DNA of 64,000 nt from Laetiporus sulphureus 93-53 (taxonomy: Eukaryota; Basidiomycota; Agaricomycetes; Polyporales; Laetiporaceae), in assembly GCF_001632365.1 (NCBI RefSeq), contig NW_024468527.1, positions 142,440-206,439 of the forward strand, written 5' to 3'. The position numbers and the translations under genes are program-made. This document shows, in pieces, positions 1 through 12,365 of this stretch. Below the pieces are notes generated by a model. That model was not told the origin of the DNA, did not search any database, and saw nothing but the letters and a program-made list of their open reading frames with translations. The number at the start of each line of letters is the position of its first letter. The stretch's first letter is position 1.

Positions 1-282
1 TGAATGAGCACGGGTACTAGCACGATTCACGGCGAAACGTTCTTCTAATCCACCCTCCCAGTCTTCAAGGGGAGCAGCCACTTTGCCATCGGGAGTAAGG
101 CGTGCATTGGGCAGTTCAGAATAAGACTTCTTGGTCGCCGTACGTTTCGCGCCCGTCTTTTGTGCAGTGCTTGAGGATTCGGCCGTCGAACGTAGGGGGA
201 GACAAGTAGAGAACGTTCGCGCACATATTGCAGGAGGTCTGTGGACGAACGTATTGTAGGCTACTCGCAGCAAAGTGACCAT
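1..282 (-). CDS. 5' end of a probable mitochondrial protein (partial)
   Basis: An ATG at 282 (minus strand) opens a frame that stays open for 94 codons to the window edge, so the gene is truncated here. The first 40 or so residues are rich in Arg, Ser, Thr and Ala with almost no acidic residues, which is typical of a mitochondrial presequence. A charged stretch follows (KVAAPLEDWEGGLEERFAV), where the mature protein probably begins. I do not recognise the family from this fragment. It is divergent from the septin gene at 554, leaving about 270 bp between the two start codons. Confidence is moderate that it is coding and low on function. Confidence 0.5.
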   Translation of the reverse strand, partial: MVTLLRVAYNTFVHRPPAICARTFSTCLPLRSTAESSSTAQKTGAKRTATKKSYSELPNARLTPDGKVAAPLEDWEGGLEERFAVNRASTRAHS

Positions 283-553
283 AGAATTCACCACACTATG
301 AGGGAATCGCTTTCGGAGAAAGTCAAACGCAGCACACAGACAAAAGTTGAGGTGTCCAGCCTATTCGCTTTTGAGCGGACAAGGGGGTATAGGGCGGGAG
401 GAAAATGAACAGATTAATGTTGAGCAGCCGCTCGCTGATCGCCACATCAAAGCCGCTCGTTATGGATGGCGGAGTTTCAAGTTCGCAACTCCATCTCGTC
501 GCCCTCACCGACAACACAACCAGTCCCCAGCCGTACCATACCCTACCTACAAC

Positions 554-2273
554 ATGTCTTTCGCCGGCAGACGCACAAGAAACAAGGTCAAGAAAGGTGT
601 CCAGTTCACCGTCATGGTGGTTGGTCAGTAGCTCGACTCCGGGTCGTCGCTCGGTGTGCCAACGTTGAGCGTCGGCCCGTTGTACTTTAGGCGCGTCGTG
701 ATGCTCATGCCTTTGTGGTTGCTGTAGGTGCCTCTGGTACGGGCCGCACGACATTCGTGAACACTTTGTGTGAGTCGGAGGTCCTGTCGCACAAGGTCTG
801 CGACAGCCCTGAGACAGCGCATGTTGAGGAGGGCATCAGGATCAAGCCTGTCAACGTCGGTACGTGTCGCAACTCACTGCGTGCAATCTCTCTCCTCTCA
901 CACGTCATGAGGCAGAGCTCGAGGAGGAGGGCGTCCGCATCGCCCTGACCATCGTGGATACCCCGGGTTTCGGTGACAACATAGACAACGAGTTTGCGTG
1001 AGCATGCCGGGTCCTTCCTCGATGTGCTAGAATCTTGTGTGTCTCATCCCATGCAGCTTCCAGGAGATTGTTGGTTACCTTGAACGCCAATACGACGACA
1101 TTCTCGCGGAGGAGTCTCGTATTAAGCGTAACCCTCGCTTCCGGGACAACAGGGTTCATGCCTTACTCTACTTCATTCCTCCAACCGGCCACGCGTATGT
1201 AATGCTACCTTTATCCATGGAGGGCGATGATCTAATGTTTGCGCGAAGGTTGAGAGAGATGGACATCGAGCTCATGCGCCGGCTCTCACCTCGTGTTAAT
1301 GTCATACCGGTCATTGGCAAGGCCGACGCCTTGACTCCAAGTGAACTTAGAGGGTTCAAAAAGAGGGTGGGTATTCACTTCTAATCGACTTGCACGGTTT
1401 TAGCATTGAATGCACCTGATTTGGTCAGATCATGGAAGATATTGAATACTACGACATCCCCGTCTACAATTTCCCTTACGATATCGAGGAAGATGATGAG
1501 GAAACGATCCAAGACAACAGCGAGCTTCGTGTTGGTGGTCTTCTAAATGCTGTTATTCGTTTCACACTGAAAACCCGCTCGCAGGCCATGATGCCCTTCG
1601 CCATTATTGGCTCGGAAGAGGAAGTTGAGATCGATGGACAACCCGTCCGTGCAAGAATATATCCTTGGGGAATTGTCGAAGTCGACAATCCGAAGCACTC
1701 AGATTTCAGCCGACTGCGGGGAGCCCTCTTGAAGTGAGTTCATCATCCATGACGTGTCGGGCTTAACTAAGGTTTTTGAACAGTACACACTTGGCTGACC
1801 TGAAGGCCTTGACCCATGATGTACTGTACGAAACGTACCGTACCGAGAAACTATCCAGGACAGTCCACGCAGACGCCCCGTGCGTGACGTTTCTTATGAA
1901 CTCAATTTACCTGAATAACTCAATGCCGGCCGACTCTTTCAGAGACTCATCAATCCTGCCGGAAGAGCTGGCAACGCAGAGTGTGCGCCTTAAGGAGGAG
2001 CAGCTCCGTCGAGAAGAGGAGAAGGCAAGTGACTCACCCAGAGCTATGTCCGAGAGAGCTGATCATCGTGAGTTCACCAATAGCTGCGCGAGATCGAATT
2101 GCGGGTACAGCGAGAGATCAATGAGAAGAGGCAGGAACTGCTGGCCAAAGAGGAATCGCTCAGGTGAGTGGCGGAGCCGTAATCTATCGTTCTGGATATT
2201 GATGAGCTGGTACTGCAGGAACCTCGAGAGCCGCCTTGCTGCCCAAGGCTCGCAGGCAGAAATCCGAGACTGA
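554..2273 (+). CDS. CDC11: Septin, Cdc11-type (GTP-binding cytoskeletal protein)
   Basis: Septins polymerise into filaments at septa, bud necks and hyphal tips. Exons: 554-623, 728-859, 916-997, 1057-1194, 1249-1366, 1429-1530, 1585-1733, 1784-1879, 1943-2024, 2084-2163, 2219-2273. The N-terminus has the basic VKKGVQF stretch before the P-loop GASGTGRTTF (G1). DTPGFGD (G3) and GKAD (G4) follow. The septin-unique element ends in a PWGIVEVDNPKHSDF block, and a Glu/Arg-rich coiled coil closes the protein. The NFPYDIEEDDEETI segment and GASGTGRTTF loop favour Cdc11 over Cdc3, Cdc10 or Cdc12. That subgroup call is from memory of family motifs. The intron at 1531-1584 is 54 nt and leaves the frame open if retained. 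The intron at 2025-2083 starts with GCAAGT. Confidence 0.9.
2025..2083 (+). other. GC-AG intron in the septin gene
   Basis: AAG|GCAAGT donor and CCAATAG acceptor at the start of the coiled-coil exon. Coding on both sides is in phase with Glu/Arg-rich coiled coil; no GT site would restore the frame. Confidence 0.7.
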
Positions 2274-3463
2274 TCCTGGAGCGTCTCGACGCGCTCTGTG
2301 TGAAAAGCAGTTTCGTGAGGCCAGTATACCCTATGTCAATCAGGACTATCTGTCACGTCCCCCTCCGTTGGCGAGGTGCTTCCGTTCGTTACGGGCTGAT
2401 TATCCGGATAATCTATCATGTTTTGCATTGTCGCTTCAGTAATTGCTCCTTTCTCCTTCGGTCGTTCTCGCGCTCCTTGTCGACGGACGCTTCGCGTCTC
2501 GGGTCGTACTCTACGTGACTCGTACACTCGTTTGGCCATTGCTACATGGTTGACCCGCTCTGTCCAGTTCTAGTGCATTGCGATAATGATATATACATAC
2601 GTGCAGGCTATCTGAGAGACGTCGGGAGACGGCATGCAATGCTGCCGACAAGAGATCAGCTTGAGATCAGCCAAATCACACAGATGGGAAACCCGCTATG
2701 ATTTGGTGATGATCAACATGCCAGGGCCGTTGGCATCCGTGGTGGCGTCGTGACCTCCTGGGACAAAACATGATCGCAGACGTTCATCATTGCACGAAAC
2801 CATCACCGACACGAGACGGCTGGGAGGAGATGGGTATGGCGGCAGCCTAAGGCCAAATTACACGTCGCAAGGCGAGGGTGCGTGCGAGGAATACGTGAAC
2901 AGCGAGCATCTAGCGTGTCGGACAGCGTAATTGTGCTGCCGCCACACTAATCTGGACTCCGCCAGTGCGTACGAAAGCCAACAAGCGCCCGCTCTGTTTC
3001 GGTGGCTGCAGGCGGCCTTCCCATCCTGATTTTTCCCGCTCTCTTCACCCGCCGTCCTCCTCATCGTCGCGTGCGACGTATGTTCATCCTCCTCACCGCT
3101 CTGCATCACTGCAACAGCCTTGATCTCGACAGTCACATCCATCGTGCCGAGCTGATCGAGCGCCTCAACCCAATCCGGTACCTCACGTCTGCTTGGTCTC
3201 GGCTCATTTCCACCTTCCAGTCCTGTTGACTTTGCTCGTTGCCTCCTTGCTGTGCATACAGTGGACTCAAATTCTTCGCCCCACCGCTCTTTGGGATTTC
3301 TGTCTGGAGGCAATAACCCTGAACCCCCTTCGCTTTGCCAAAACGGGGCTCTGTATTGTTGAGACAGCGGGACGTCCCGTCCGGTCGTGCTTCACGAGCA
3401 GCAGCTGCCTGCGTCCGTCCGACTGACCGCACACCGTAACCGATTGTCGCTGTCTTCTACTGA
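2274..3463. other. Intergenic, no supported gene (1.2 kb)
   Basis: This is the region between the septin stop and the MIT-protein start. Reading frames here are short and lack splice-supported conservation. The minus-strand frame around 2858-3313 has no family resemblance. It probably holds the septin 3' UTR and the promoter and 5' UTR of the next gene; the C/T-rich run just before 3464 fits a fungal 5' leader. Confidence 0.5.
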
Positions 3464-6400
3464 ATGACTGCTATGGAGCTTGATTGGCAGAGCCCACCTC
3501 TCGCCATCTCTGGCATATACAAGGCACGCGAATGGCAGGCATCCCAAGAAGCCGTAGGAACCTCTATCCCTCCGACTTCTTCTTCTTTCGTTACACGGCG
3601 CCGCTCCTCTATGGCGCACGCACCTCCTCCTGGTCCTCCTCCTTCCCAACCAATTCCCAGCGTGCCAGCTCTGCCTTCGCAGTATGAGATGTATGAGGGG
3701 ATGTATGACGGGATGCCAGACACATCAGAGCCGCAGCGCGGTACGATGTCTCAGATGCACCCTTATACGCGTCCAGCAGCTTCAGCAAATCTCGCTGCTG
3801 TCGCTGCTTTCTCACAGGCCCGCCTAGCTGCCGCCTCAACTTCTGCCTCTATATCTCCTTCTCCATTACGTTCCTCCTCTTCATTAGAGAACCTACTGGA
3901 TTCTCCACCTCTTCCGGCGCGACGTTCTACCTTTTCAAGACGCTTTACTGCTGCCCAGGAAACCAACTCGGATCGGTCATTGTTGGGTCCCACCGACGTG
4001 CGGCCAGAGCCCCGGCCGTCTCCGCGACGCGCTCTGACCAAAGCTTTAGAGCTTGCTCGTGAAGCTGTGCGTCTTGACTCTACAAATGACGACCCATACG
4101 GTGCGGTCGTAGCATATGGACAGAGCGTGGCATTGCTGAGCGAGGTAATGGAACGTGTCATGAGGGGCGAAGATAGCACGGAAAGCCATAGAAAACAGAA
4201 TGGAAGGCGGAGAAGTGTGGTAGCGCAGGAAGAGGAAGTCAAGCGACTGAAGTCGATTGTAAGTGATATAGGTGGATAGCAACCATTTAACTTCTAATCG
4301 CGCTTGTATGCCCTCCACTCCCACCCAACGATAGCATGATACATATGCGGACCGTATGAATATCCTCAGCTTGATATACAGCATACCATTGCCATCAACA
4401 TCGCCTCCGTCGGCATATGCGTCATCCTTGTCGCAGTCCACCGACTCGACACGACCATCCTCACCGTCATCCATATCCCCTTCCGCAGAGTCATCCGATT
4501 CTCGCCAGCATCTCCAGCCATCTCTTCGCCCGCGAAGTCGTGACGGACTTCGGTTCCCTTCAGAGACTATCAGGTTTTACGACAGCTCAGGCGATGACGA
4601 GCTGGATGCTGCGGAAGCGATCGGCACTGCTTTGTCCACGTCGACTGTGCTACACTCAGTTGGCCGGACAGCGTCCCTGGGGGTTGGCGCTGGTAGTAGT
4701 TCACATCCATACGCTGCAAGCTCTGCGACACCCTCTGTATCAACCAGCCTACCGAATAGAGCGCATACTGTGCGAAGCAGTCTGCGACCTCGTGCATCAT
4801 CCAACCTTCCACCTCCTGCCCCACCCCCTACGAAATCGCCACCGCCGGCTCCGGTGCCAGCGCCTGCTGCTGTGGAATTGACTGCAGAGCCAACATCCGC
4901 AAGTCATTTGAAAGCGTCTGAGAGCGGTCGAAGGAGAGGCGATTCTGTCAGCTCTGCCAGCCATTCGCGCGCAAATTCTGCAAGCCGCCTATCGTCTCTG
5001 CAGGAGGAGAGGATGGAGGATTTATCGTCGCCTCCAAGTGAGACGACACCGCTTCCCACTCTCAGCGATGGATCTGTTCTGCCAAGGTCGAGAATGTCGT
5101 TGCATTCTGCACCATCGTCGGTTGTCTCCCATGAGTCACACCCATTGCCTCCTTTGCCATCTTCAGCAGGTTCACCGATAACCGCTCGTGTTGCTGCACC
5201 TGTTACTGGGAGTGCCTCGGAGCCACCCTCGCCTCATGTTGCCACGCAGTTCACGACCCCGAGGCCCAGAGGTTGTTCAGGATTTTCCGTGCGCTCGGAG
5301 GCCGCAGCACCCGTGAATAGGCCATCGTTGATCAACACATCCCCTCATCTGGGTACCATCTCGCAGCGACGGCATAAGACTTCGATTGTACCGTCGAACC
5401 CCTCTTCTTCACCGACTGAGTCCACTGCTTCCGCCGCCTCGATGCTAAATACGGGCCGCTTAACAGCATCCGCATTATCTGCAAGCACTGTGTCGAGTTT
5501 GGGCATTGGCTCGCGTAACAGGGCGTCATCGCAGCCGAGCCGCCGTCCATCGACAGCCTCAGGTTCTTACTTCCCATCTGGGGCGACTGCGATGCCCAAT
5601 GGCGCCCCTGCTCCACGAAAGCCGTCGATCCCCTCTCGTCTCAACCCTAATGTGCCACCCCAGATCTCGATCAACACTGCGTTAATGTCACCGCCGTTGG
5701 GCCCAACGACGATCATGCCACTTGTCCCTCCGCCGCCAATACCCTATGGAAACATACCCACTGCACCACTATCGCCTATGCCAGCGCTGGCGCCGCCAGA
5801 TCCTATGCGAAAACCATATCATATGATGTCTCTTCTCCGGCAGACGATGACATCCAAGACGGGCGGGTATATTACCCGCCGACTGCATGTGCCGCAAGAG
5901 GTGTGGTCACAGGGCGGCGCGAAGCTCACCAACATCCCAGAGAAGATTCGAGTGGTGGAGGTACTATGCTCCGCGCTGGATGAACTGCAGCGTTGGAGCG
6001 TAGAGTATTTCGGTGCGGGGAATGTGAGCAGCGGGATGGCGCTGGGGATTGGCAGCATTGGAAGAAAGGAGGGTGAGCAGTGGTCGATGAAGCTGGAAGA
6101 GTTTGCGAGCGCGTGCGATGGAGTTGTGGGCAACTTCGGGAAGAAGCTGGGCGTCGGAGAAGGCTTCGTGACCAAAAAGAGCAGTGGGGTGAGTGCAGAA
6201 CGCGTGGCAAGAGGGTTTTGTGCGATAACGTGTTCCATTTAGGTTACTTCGTGGGGTGGGAAGCTGACCCGGCAATTTGACAAGCTCACCAATGGGAAGA
6301 AGTGCGTCTTTAATGCCCATGCCACTAATCAATATGTTCTAATCACTGGTCTTAGTCTCGATTCGCCAGCGGTCTATGTCCAGGGCTTGTCGAAGCTGTT

Positions 6401-6623
6401 CCAGCAGGCACAGTTGCTCGATGAGCACACGAAAGCTGCGTTGTCGGTGCCTCCCGCTCCGCTCTACATGGGCTTCCCTATCGAGGTTCGGACCGCGCTC
6501 GAGTTCAAGCTGCGGCACGCGTCAGAGTTCTTCGCCAAAGTGGTGCTCACCTTCGTCATTCGGGACATGGCATTGCTCCTGGATAAATACGTAAAGAAAT
6601 GCGAGAAATGGCTCGCAGAATGA
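3464..6623 (+). CDS. MIT-domain protein with long Ser/Pro-rich linker
   Basis: Exons: 3464-4258, 4335-6188, 6243-6301, 6356-6623. The protein is about 990 residues. After a low-complexity Ser/Pro/Ala N-terminus, residues about 190-285 form a helical MIT (microtubule interacting and trafficking) domain: it starts ALTKALELAREAVRLD, continues with an AVVAYGQSVALL helix and ends near YADRMNILSL, across the first intron. A 480-residue Ser/Pro-rich disordered linker follows. The C-terminus is a conserved globular region (MSLLRQTMTSKTGGYITRRL, then KLTRQFDKLTNG and a helical end). MIT domains bind ESCRT-III tails, so a role in endosomal trafficking is likely, but the specific partner cannot be read from the sequence. 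Most fungi have a single gene with this arrangement; I know no accepted symbol. Confidence 0.8.
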
Positions 6624-7238
6624 TTGTAAGAAGTAAGACTAATCATATTGCGCTGTATGGGGCCATGCCCCCTTTACCATCTGTGACAGTCGTGAAGATT
6701 CCCCCCCACGCAACACATTGTAACTTTATGCTCCAGGATGACTAGATTCCCCGCATCTCTGTCCTCTATGGCCTCCTTGCACTCTCCGTTCGCCCTACTT
6801 CGTTCTTTTTGCGGAACTTTCTGTATGTAGTGCCTTTCTTGTGCATACTATTTTCTTCAGCATAGCCTTCTCTGTACGCGTTTGGGATGGTGTGGCGCAC
6901 AAACTCTGATTTTTTGTAACATTATTCGTACATACCTGCTTCCTACCACAATATATCCGCGAGCGGATCGAAGTGCATCCATTGGCTTTGACTGATGACG
7001 GACTTGTCCTTTCCATGACTTTGAAGTATTCAACGGTACATGCGAGAGGTATAACCAAGGAATGTGTAAACTATGTATGCAAGTCCGGGATGCTACAGCG
7101 GAAGACCTAGCTAGGCGAAGGAATCCAGCGAAATTTTGACTACATGGAATAGTGTTCGAATCACTGCTGCTGCACATTACAGGTATCAAAACAAGAATCA
7201 TCTGAAATTAGTAGCTATGGTGGGCATGCGAAGGAATG
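6624..7238. other. Convergent 3' intergenic region
   Basis: This lies between the stop codons of the MIT-protein gene (+) and Ies1-like copy 1 (-). It is AT-richer than the flanks and no supported gene is seen. It should contain both 3' UTRs and polyadenylation signals. Confidence 0.5.
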
Positions 7239-9562
7239 TCATAGTGTATTGTGGACGTGATGGGGTATGGGCTCGTCTTCAGGATCTGGCGTCGGCTCTT
7301 TACCCCGAAGACGGCTGATGATGCGCAACCGTAGCACTGGAACACCGTCAAAAGAGGACATAGAAAACATGCGAGGTTGCGCTCACCATAATCGAGACGA
7401 GTGTTTTCGTCCGCAGACTCGTCGTCGGAGTGCAAAGGGTCTCTGTTCATTGAGGTGTGCCATGCCTCTAAAGTGCGGACCGAAACATGCTGGATAAGCT
7501 GGCACCTAGTCATGCAACAGAGATACTCACGTTCAAGCATCGAGCGGCGGGGAACGCCTCGGTTTACCGGGATGGTGGGGTAGATCGGTGGGGTATATGC
7601 AGGGACGGTGTATTGTGATGGTATGTAAGGCGCATCGTACGAAGCCATAGGATATGGGGAGTAGCGTGACACCGAGTGGCGATGTTTACGCGAGTAGGCG
7701 CGCGGTAGCTTACCATTGTGCGGTTGGAAAGAATATTCCGGAGAAGGCCGTGGAGCATAAGTTCCGACGTATCCTGCGGGGTCCGACAGCATCTCTGGAA
7801 TGGAAGGCAGACGCTCAGGGCGAGGCGAGGACAGCCGTAAAGGAGTTGGAGAACGGTGTCTTGATGGCGCGGGTGACAGATCATAGTACGAGTTTGGCGT
7901 GTGCTCTGATGAAGGACCGCTGAAGTGCGAATCTGGTAGTCACAAGACGACGATCAGCCTATTCTGGAGCAGCATGAGGGACAAGGTGCGTACTGGCTGG
8001 ATGATCATGTCTCGATTGAGGCAGGTATATTTGTCCTTCAAAATATGGAGACAATGCCCTATCTCTGGTTTGAACGTTTGGCGCCTCAGGCAGATTGATT
8101 GCCTTTGCTTTGCCCTTGGCCCTATTGCGAGCCGCGGCTCCTCGTGGTTTAGGTCGTTCCCGCTCTCCTTCCAGCGAGTCTTGCTCTTCTTCTCTGGCCT
8201 TGGTCTCCAAGAACTCCTTGCGTTGACAGGTCATCCGCGCTCCCCACTCTTTCTCATCAGGGGGGTCGACGTTCTCGCGCGCAGCCTCCTCGGGAGAAAG
8301 CACAACAAGTAGGGGGATCTGACTCTGGTGAGCATTCGCATGCTCGTCGGCAAAAGGATTGGGTGACGGCGCCTCGTGATAGTGGTAGCAGAGCCAGAGG
8401 AATGCGCGCGCGCGGGACGCAGACGATATGTGGAGAGGAGTGAAGAAGTCGATAAAGTCGTATGGACGTTGGCGGCTGAAATGCGAGCGCCCGATTGTCT
8501 GTTGGAAGTCAGTGGCTGCTTGGCAAAGTATGAGTGGCACCCTTACTCCTGCGTTGAGCGAGAAGGTGAATATAAGGTTGACGATGCTAGTGGGTGGCAC
8601 CTGCCCTGACCGCTGTGCGCCCACTCAGTGTCTACGTGGCATTGCAAGAGAGGCAACACTGACGGATCGGGCTAGCACGTCCTGGGGGGTCATGATGATA
8701 CCCTGCGTCTCACTTTCCAGCGCACAGGATTTCAGAATGTTCTTGATGCGGGGGGCATCCTGGAGATTTCCATCTGTCTTCTGCAATGAAGGGACAGGAT
8801 GATATGTCCTTAATGCAGTGCGCATCTCCGGGAAGACTGTATGAGGAAGGTAGCGCGCGTCAGTTCCGGTCCGAAATGTGTCGTTATTGTCAAGGAATGC
8901 TCAGGAATCGATAAGAATGTGGGACGCTGACGGTATCAGTGAAAGGGAAACACTTCAGAAAATTATATGTGGAGGGCGGACATCCGCCTTCAATGTGTGC
9001 TGCAAAATACTCACAGGCCATGGTGGTATTAATACGCCCAACGTTTGAAAGGAGTGACATCTTGGCGAATTCGACGCCGAACTCGGGGGACTCTAATATT
9101 TTGTCTCGCGAGGCCTTTGAGCACTGTGGGGAATGGAGCAGACAATTAACGTAGAGGTCACGGAAGGTGACCTTTGTTCCTGGGGGATCGCCGCTCAGAG
9201 TGGGATATGGATCGGTGAATTCGGCCTGGGAGTTGGAGAATATGTAATCGAGGAGGTCATACTGGAGGTCGAGCCGGGTGAGTGGCTCGCCGTCGGCGTG
9301 CTTGACAGCAAAGGTCTTCCTGTGGGCCGGCTGGGGGCTGCAAAGGAAGAGAAGGTGAGCAACGTCGCGCATTGCGGGGATCCAGGACGCACCCAGGGTA
9401 CGGCATGAAGAGAAGAGGGGAGGGAAGGAGAGGACGCGATGAGAGACGCGGGGAGGGCACGGTGGGCAGCCACAGCGATTGGCCACAATTACGGCAGACC
9501 CCGACCCGCGCCCCCTCCCGATTGAATCTCATAGCCTGCAGGCCACGACGATCCGCCGCCAT
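7239..9562 (-). CDS. Ies1-like INO80 complex subunit, copy 1
   Basis: Exons (minus strand, 5' to 3'): about 9562-9395, about 9340-9015, 8836-8664, 8612-8547, 8498-7994, 7932-7531, 7467-7387, 7336-7239. The core reads LTRLDLQYDLLDYIF, VTFRDLYVNCLL, NVGRINTTMAFFPEM, RTYHPVPSLQKTDGN, PPTSIVNLIFTF and ASRARAFLWLCYHY. I associate this block with fungal INO80 subunit 1 (Ies1). The C-terminal half is Pro/Ser/Tyr-rich and ends in RIISRLRGKEPTPDPEDEP. The splice GGA|gtaagg at 8546 is a GT site where copy 2 uses GC. The true start is uncertain: 9562 is the first in-frame ATG, while 9406 is the last before the conserved region. Copy 2 lies at 27216-29180 with matching intron positions. The Ies1 name is an inference from memory; the paralogy is visible directly. 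Confidence 0.7.
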
Positions 9563-9835
9563 CGCCCTCTCCGGCTATCCCTCCTCCTCATCGTCCCGCT
9601 CGTCCTTGCCGCACGTTCTCGACCCGCCCAGCGCCATCGTCATTGCCAGCTAGAGCCTCGCAGAACGTGGTCGGCGTCCAGCACATTCTACGACCCTCAA
9701 TATGTCATAGCTGACTCCAACGTTCTTCCGCGAGCCAGTCGCCAAAGTCCGTGCCACTCTCAACATCGCATCTTATCCTCTCCTTTCACGAAGACCATCA
9801 CGTACCGACGTATCGTCCACACAATTTCGCGCGCA

Positions 9836-11776
9836 ATGTCGAGCACGCAGAAACAGAAGGCTCTGCTCGAGAGTCACCTTCATCCTCTAAGTTATGCGGA
9901 CAAGTCCTATGATCCCCTGATGCAAGCAATTGGTAACGTCTCTGGCACATCAGACAACTTGAATGTTCTCTGACTGCCAATCACAGGTAATGCGCAAATC
10001 GTCCTCATTGGAGATGGCTCGCATGGGACGTATGACTTCTATGCCCACCGTGCCAACATCACGAGACGCTTAGTCGAGGAGAAGGGGTTCACTGCTGTAG
10101 CTGTTGAGGCAGACTGGCCAGATGCCTTCCGCATCAACAGGTGAGCATCCGGAGCATCCAATACCTCACGAAGCTAACACCGCATGTAGATATATTCACG
10201 GTGGTCACATAAAGAACGGTCATATCAAGAATGCACGCGACGCTCTCGCCGAGTTTGAGAGGTCGGTTTTCCTCCCCCTTTGTTTGGAAGACCTTTCCCT
10301 CTTACAATCTCAATTTAGGTTCCCAAAGTGGATGTGGAAGAACGAGGTCATGCCAGCTTTCGTACAGTTCTTGAGGGACCACAACGATCGGGTGATGAAA
10401 GATTTGAACGATCCCTATAAGAAGGTTTCTTTCTACGGAATGGATTTGTACTCTCTGCACCGATCGGCAGAGGAGGTCCTCAAGTATCTTGAGAAAGTAG
10501 ACCCGAAAGGAGCCCAGGCTGCTCGCATGAAGTACGGACTGCATGATCATTCAAAATTCAGCTTTATCTGACCCGGTCACAGATACAATTGCTTTGAACG
10601 ATTCGGCGAGGACACGACACGTTATGCGTTTCAAACTCAGTTTGGGCTGGCCAAGGTATGTCGACGACCTCTGCTGTTGAACACATTTAATCGACATTTC
10701 ATACTCCTATAGGATTGCCACCAAGAAGTGATTACCAATCTCAAAAATCTGCTAGCAAATCACCGCAAGTATATCGAGGAGCAGAATGACGGCCACTTTG
10801 GACACCCCGCTGAGGAACAATTTGTTGCGGAGATGAACGCACTTGTGGTCAAGGACGCGGAAGAGTACTATCGCACGATGATGTCCGAGGATGTGTTGAG
10901 CTGGAACCTGCGGTGAGTGTGCCGGAAGACCTCCAGCTGTTGGAGTCTGACATCTGCGGGCATGTCAATAGCGACGACCACTTCGCGAGGACGTTGGTTG
11001 AAATTGCTCGCCATCTCGGTGAGAGGAACGGAAACGGCGGTACCGACCCAGCCAAGATTGTCGTCTGGGCTCACAACTCCCACATTGGTGATGCTCGCGC
11101 AACCGACATGGGCAGGAGGAGAGGTAACTGCTGTTCTCGAGTTCGTCTCTTGTCAGCGGCTGACGATGTATCAAGGCGAGATCAACGTTGGCCAGCGTTG
11201 TCGCGAGATTTTCGGGAAGGACAATGTGTTTAACCTTGGTTTTCTCACGAACAGAGGCACGGGTGAGTGAGACGGCAATGGTATTGCGCATCTTTTCTCA
11301 GTTCAGAATAGTCACTGCATCGTACAACTGGGATGAACCACCGCACCTGCATCGTATGGCCCCTCCGATGGAGAAGTCCATCGAGTACATATTCGATCAA
11401 TGGGCTCATGACGACTGCTTCGTCATTACGCACAAGATTGAAGACACGGAAGACGGACGAACGGTCAAGAAGGAAGTGTCGCGGGAGCTTTCTGAGTATG
11501 CCTTCTGCACCATTCTCGTCCTTCAGTACAACTCATCATGGCAACCGTCTGGTTGACAGGTTCCTCAACTATCCACGTTATGAGCGCTTTATTGGTGTGA
11601 TTTACCGCCGTGTCACAGAAGTCATGTCGCACTATTCGAAGTGCAGTGTCGCTGAACAGTACGATGCCGTCGCTCACATCCGAGAGTCAAGAGGGATCCA
11701 ACCTCTGGAGCCGGAGGATACCTGGAAGGGTCCCTTCAAGGGCGAACCAGACGAGACGTTCCCCTTCGGTCAATGA
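9836..11776 (+). CDS. Erythromycin esterase-family protein (EreA/ChaN-like fold)
   Basis: Exons: 9836-9932, 9987-10140, 10190-10261, 10319-10531, 10583-10655, 10713-10913, 10972-11123, 11176-11262, 11312-11495, 11560-11776. Family landmarks are in order: [12 protein letters not shown] (catalytic Glu/Asp and His loop), [81 protein letters not shown] and a final EQYDAVAHI. The family (Pfam erythromycin esterase) includes bacterial macrolide esterases, but most members, especially in fungi, have unknown substrates. I see no evidence of antibiotic resistance function here. The exon 9-10 junction is at 11495/11560; an alternative acceptor at 11526 would give an implausibly short 31-nt intron. Confidence 0.85.
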
Positions 11777-12365
11777 AGCAGTTTGGGAGGACGTACATGC
11801 GATGCGTTGCCGTTGCATCAATGTGTCCCGTGGACTTGCTGAGAACGTTTGGTGCAATGTATTACTTACTACCAACCACAGGCCCCGCGATGGGGCTTCA
11901 CATCAGATCTGTATGTATAATAGTGTTCAACATTGTATAGCATGCTCCGTCAACGTGCACTGGACGGCGACTTCAGCTGCCTAACTCCGCTCTGCACCGA
12001 TGTGAGGGCGACTTGCACAAGGCCGCCGCGAGGCCACACCAAATGCATCGAGCCCATTGTCGAAGTCTTGCATTGTGTTCTCTGCATGTTGAATGAATAG
12101 CCGCGGCTGCTTTCAACTGCAGCGGCCCGACGTGATCTGGGTAATCATCGCTTCTGTTGTTCTGCTTTGTTGTGATGATGGTCGCTGCGCATACGGAGCT
12201 CGTCGCTGTGTCCATCTGCCATCCGCTGCTGAGATCTCTTCCCAGGTGCGCCGTCTCTCTCCTGTGATCGGCTCTTGCGGTCCCATCGTCTCTCCTCACA
12301 GCTCCCAGCCGTGCTCCCCGTGCAGGATGCTGGGCATTCCTGTGCGGCTGCTCCTTTCATAGTTC
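11777..12365. other. Intergenic, no supported gene
   Basis: The 3' end of the esterase-family gene and the promoter of the next gene. Short open frames on both strands have no splice-supported extension or family match. Confidence 0.5.

Noticed and set aside
323..754. 143-codon minus-strand frame over the septin start
   Set aside because: Overlaps conserved septin coding sequence antisense, with no family resemblance.
3763..4242. 159-codon minus-strand frame
   Set aside because: Antisense to the MIT-domain exon; Ser/Arg composition only reflects the sense strand.
11496..11526. 31-nt intron in the esterase-family gene
   Set aside because: Too short for a spliceosomal intron; an acceptor at 11559 gives a 64-nt intron in the same phase and a better protein join.
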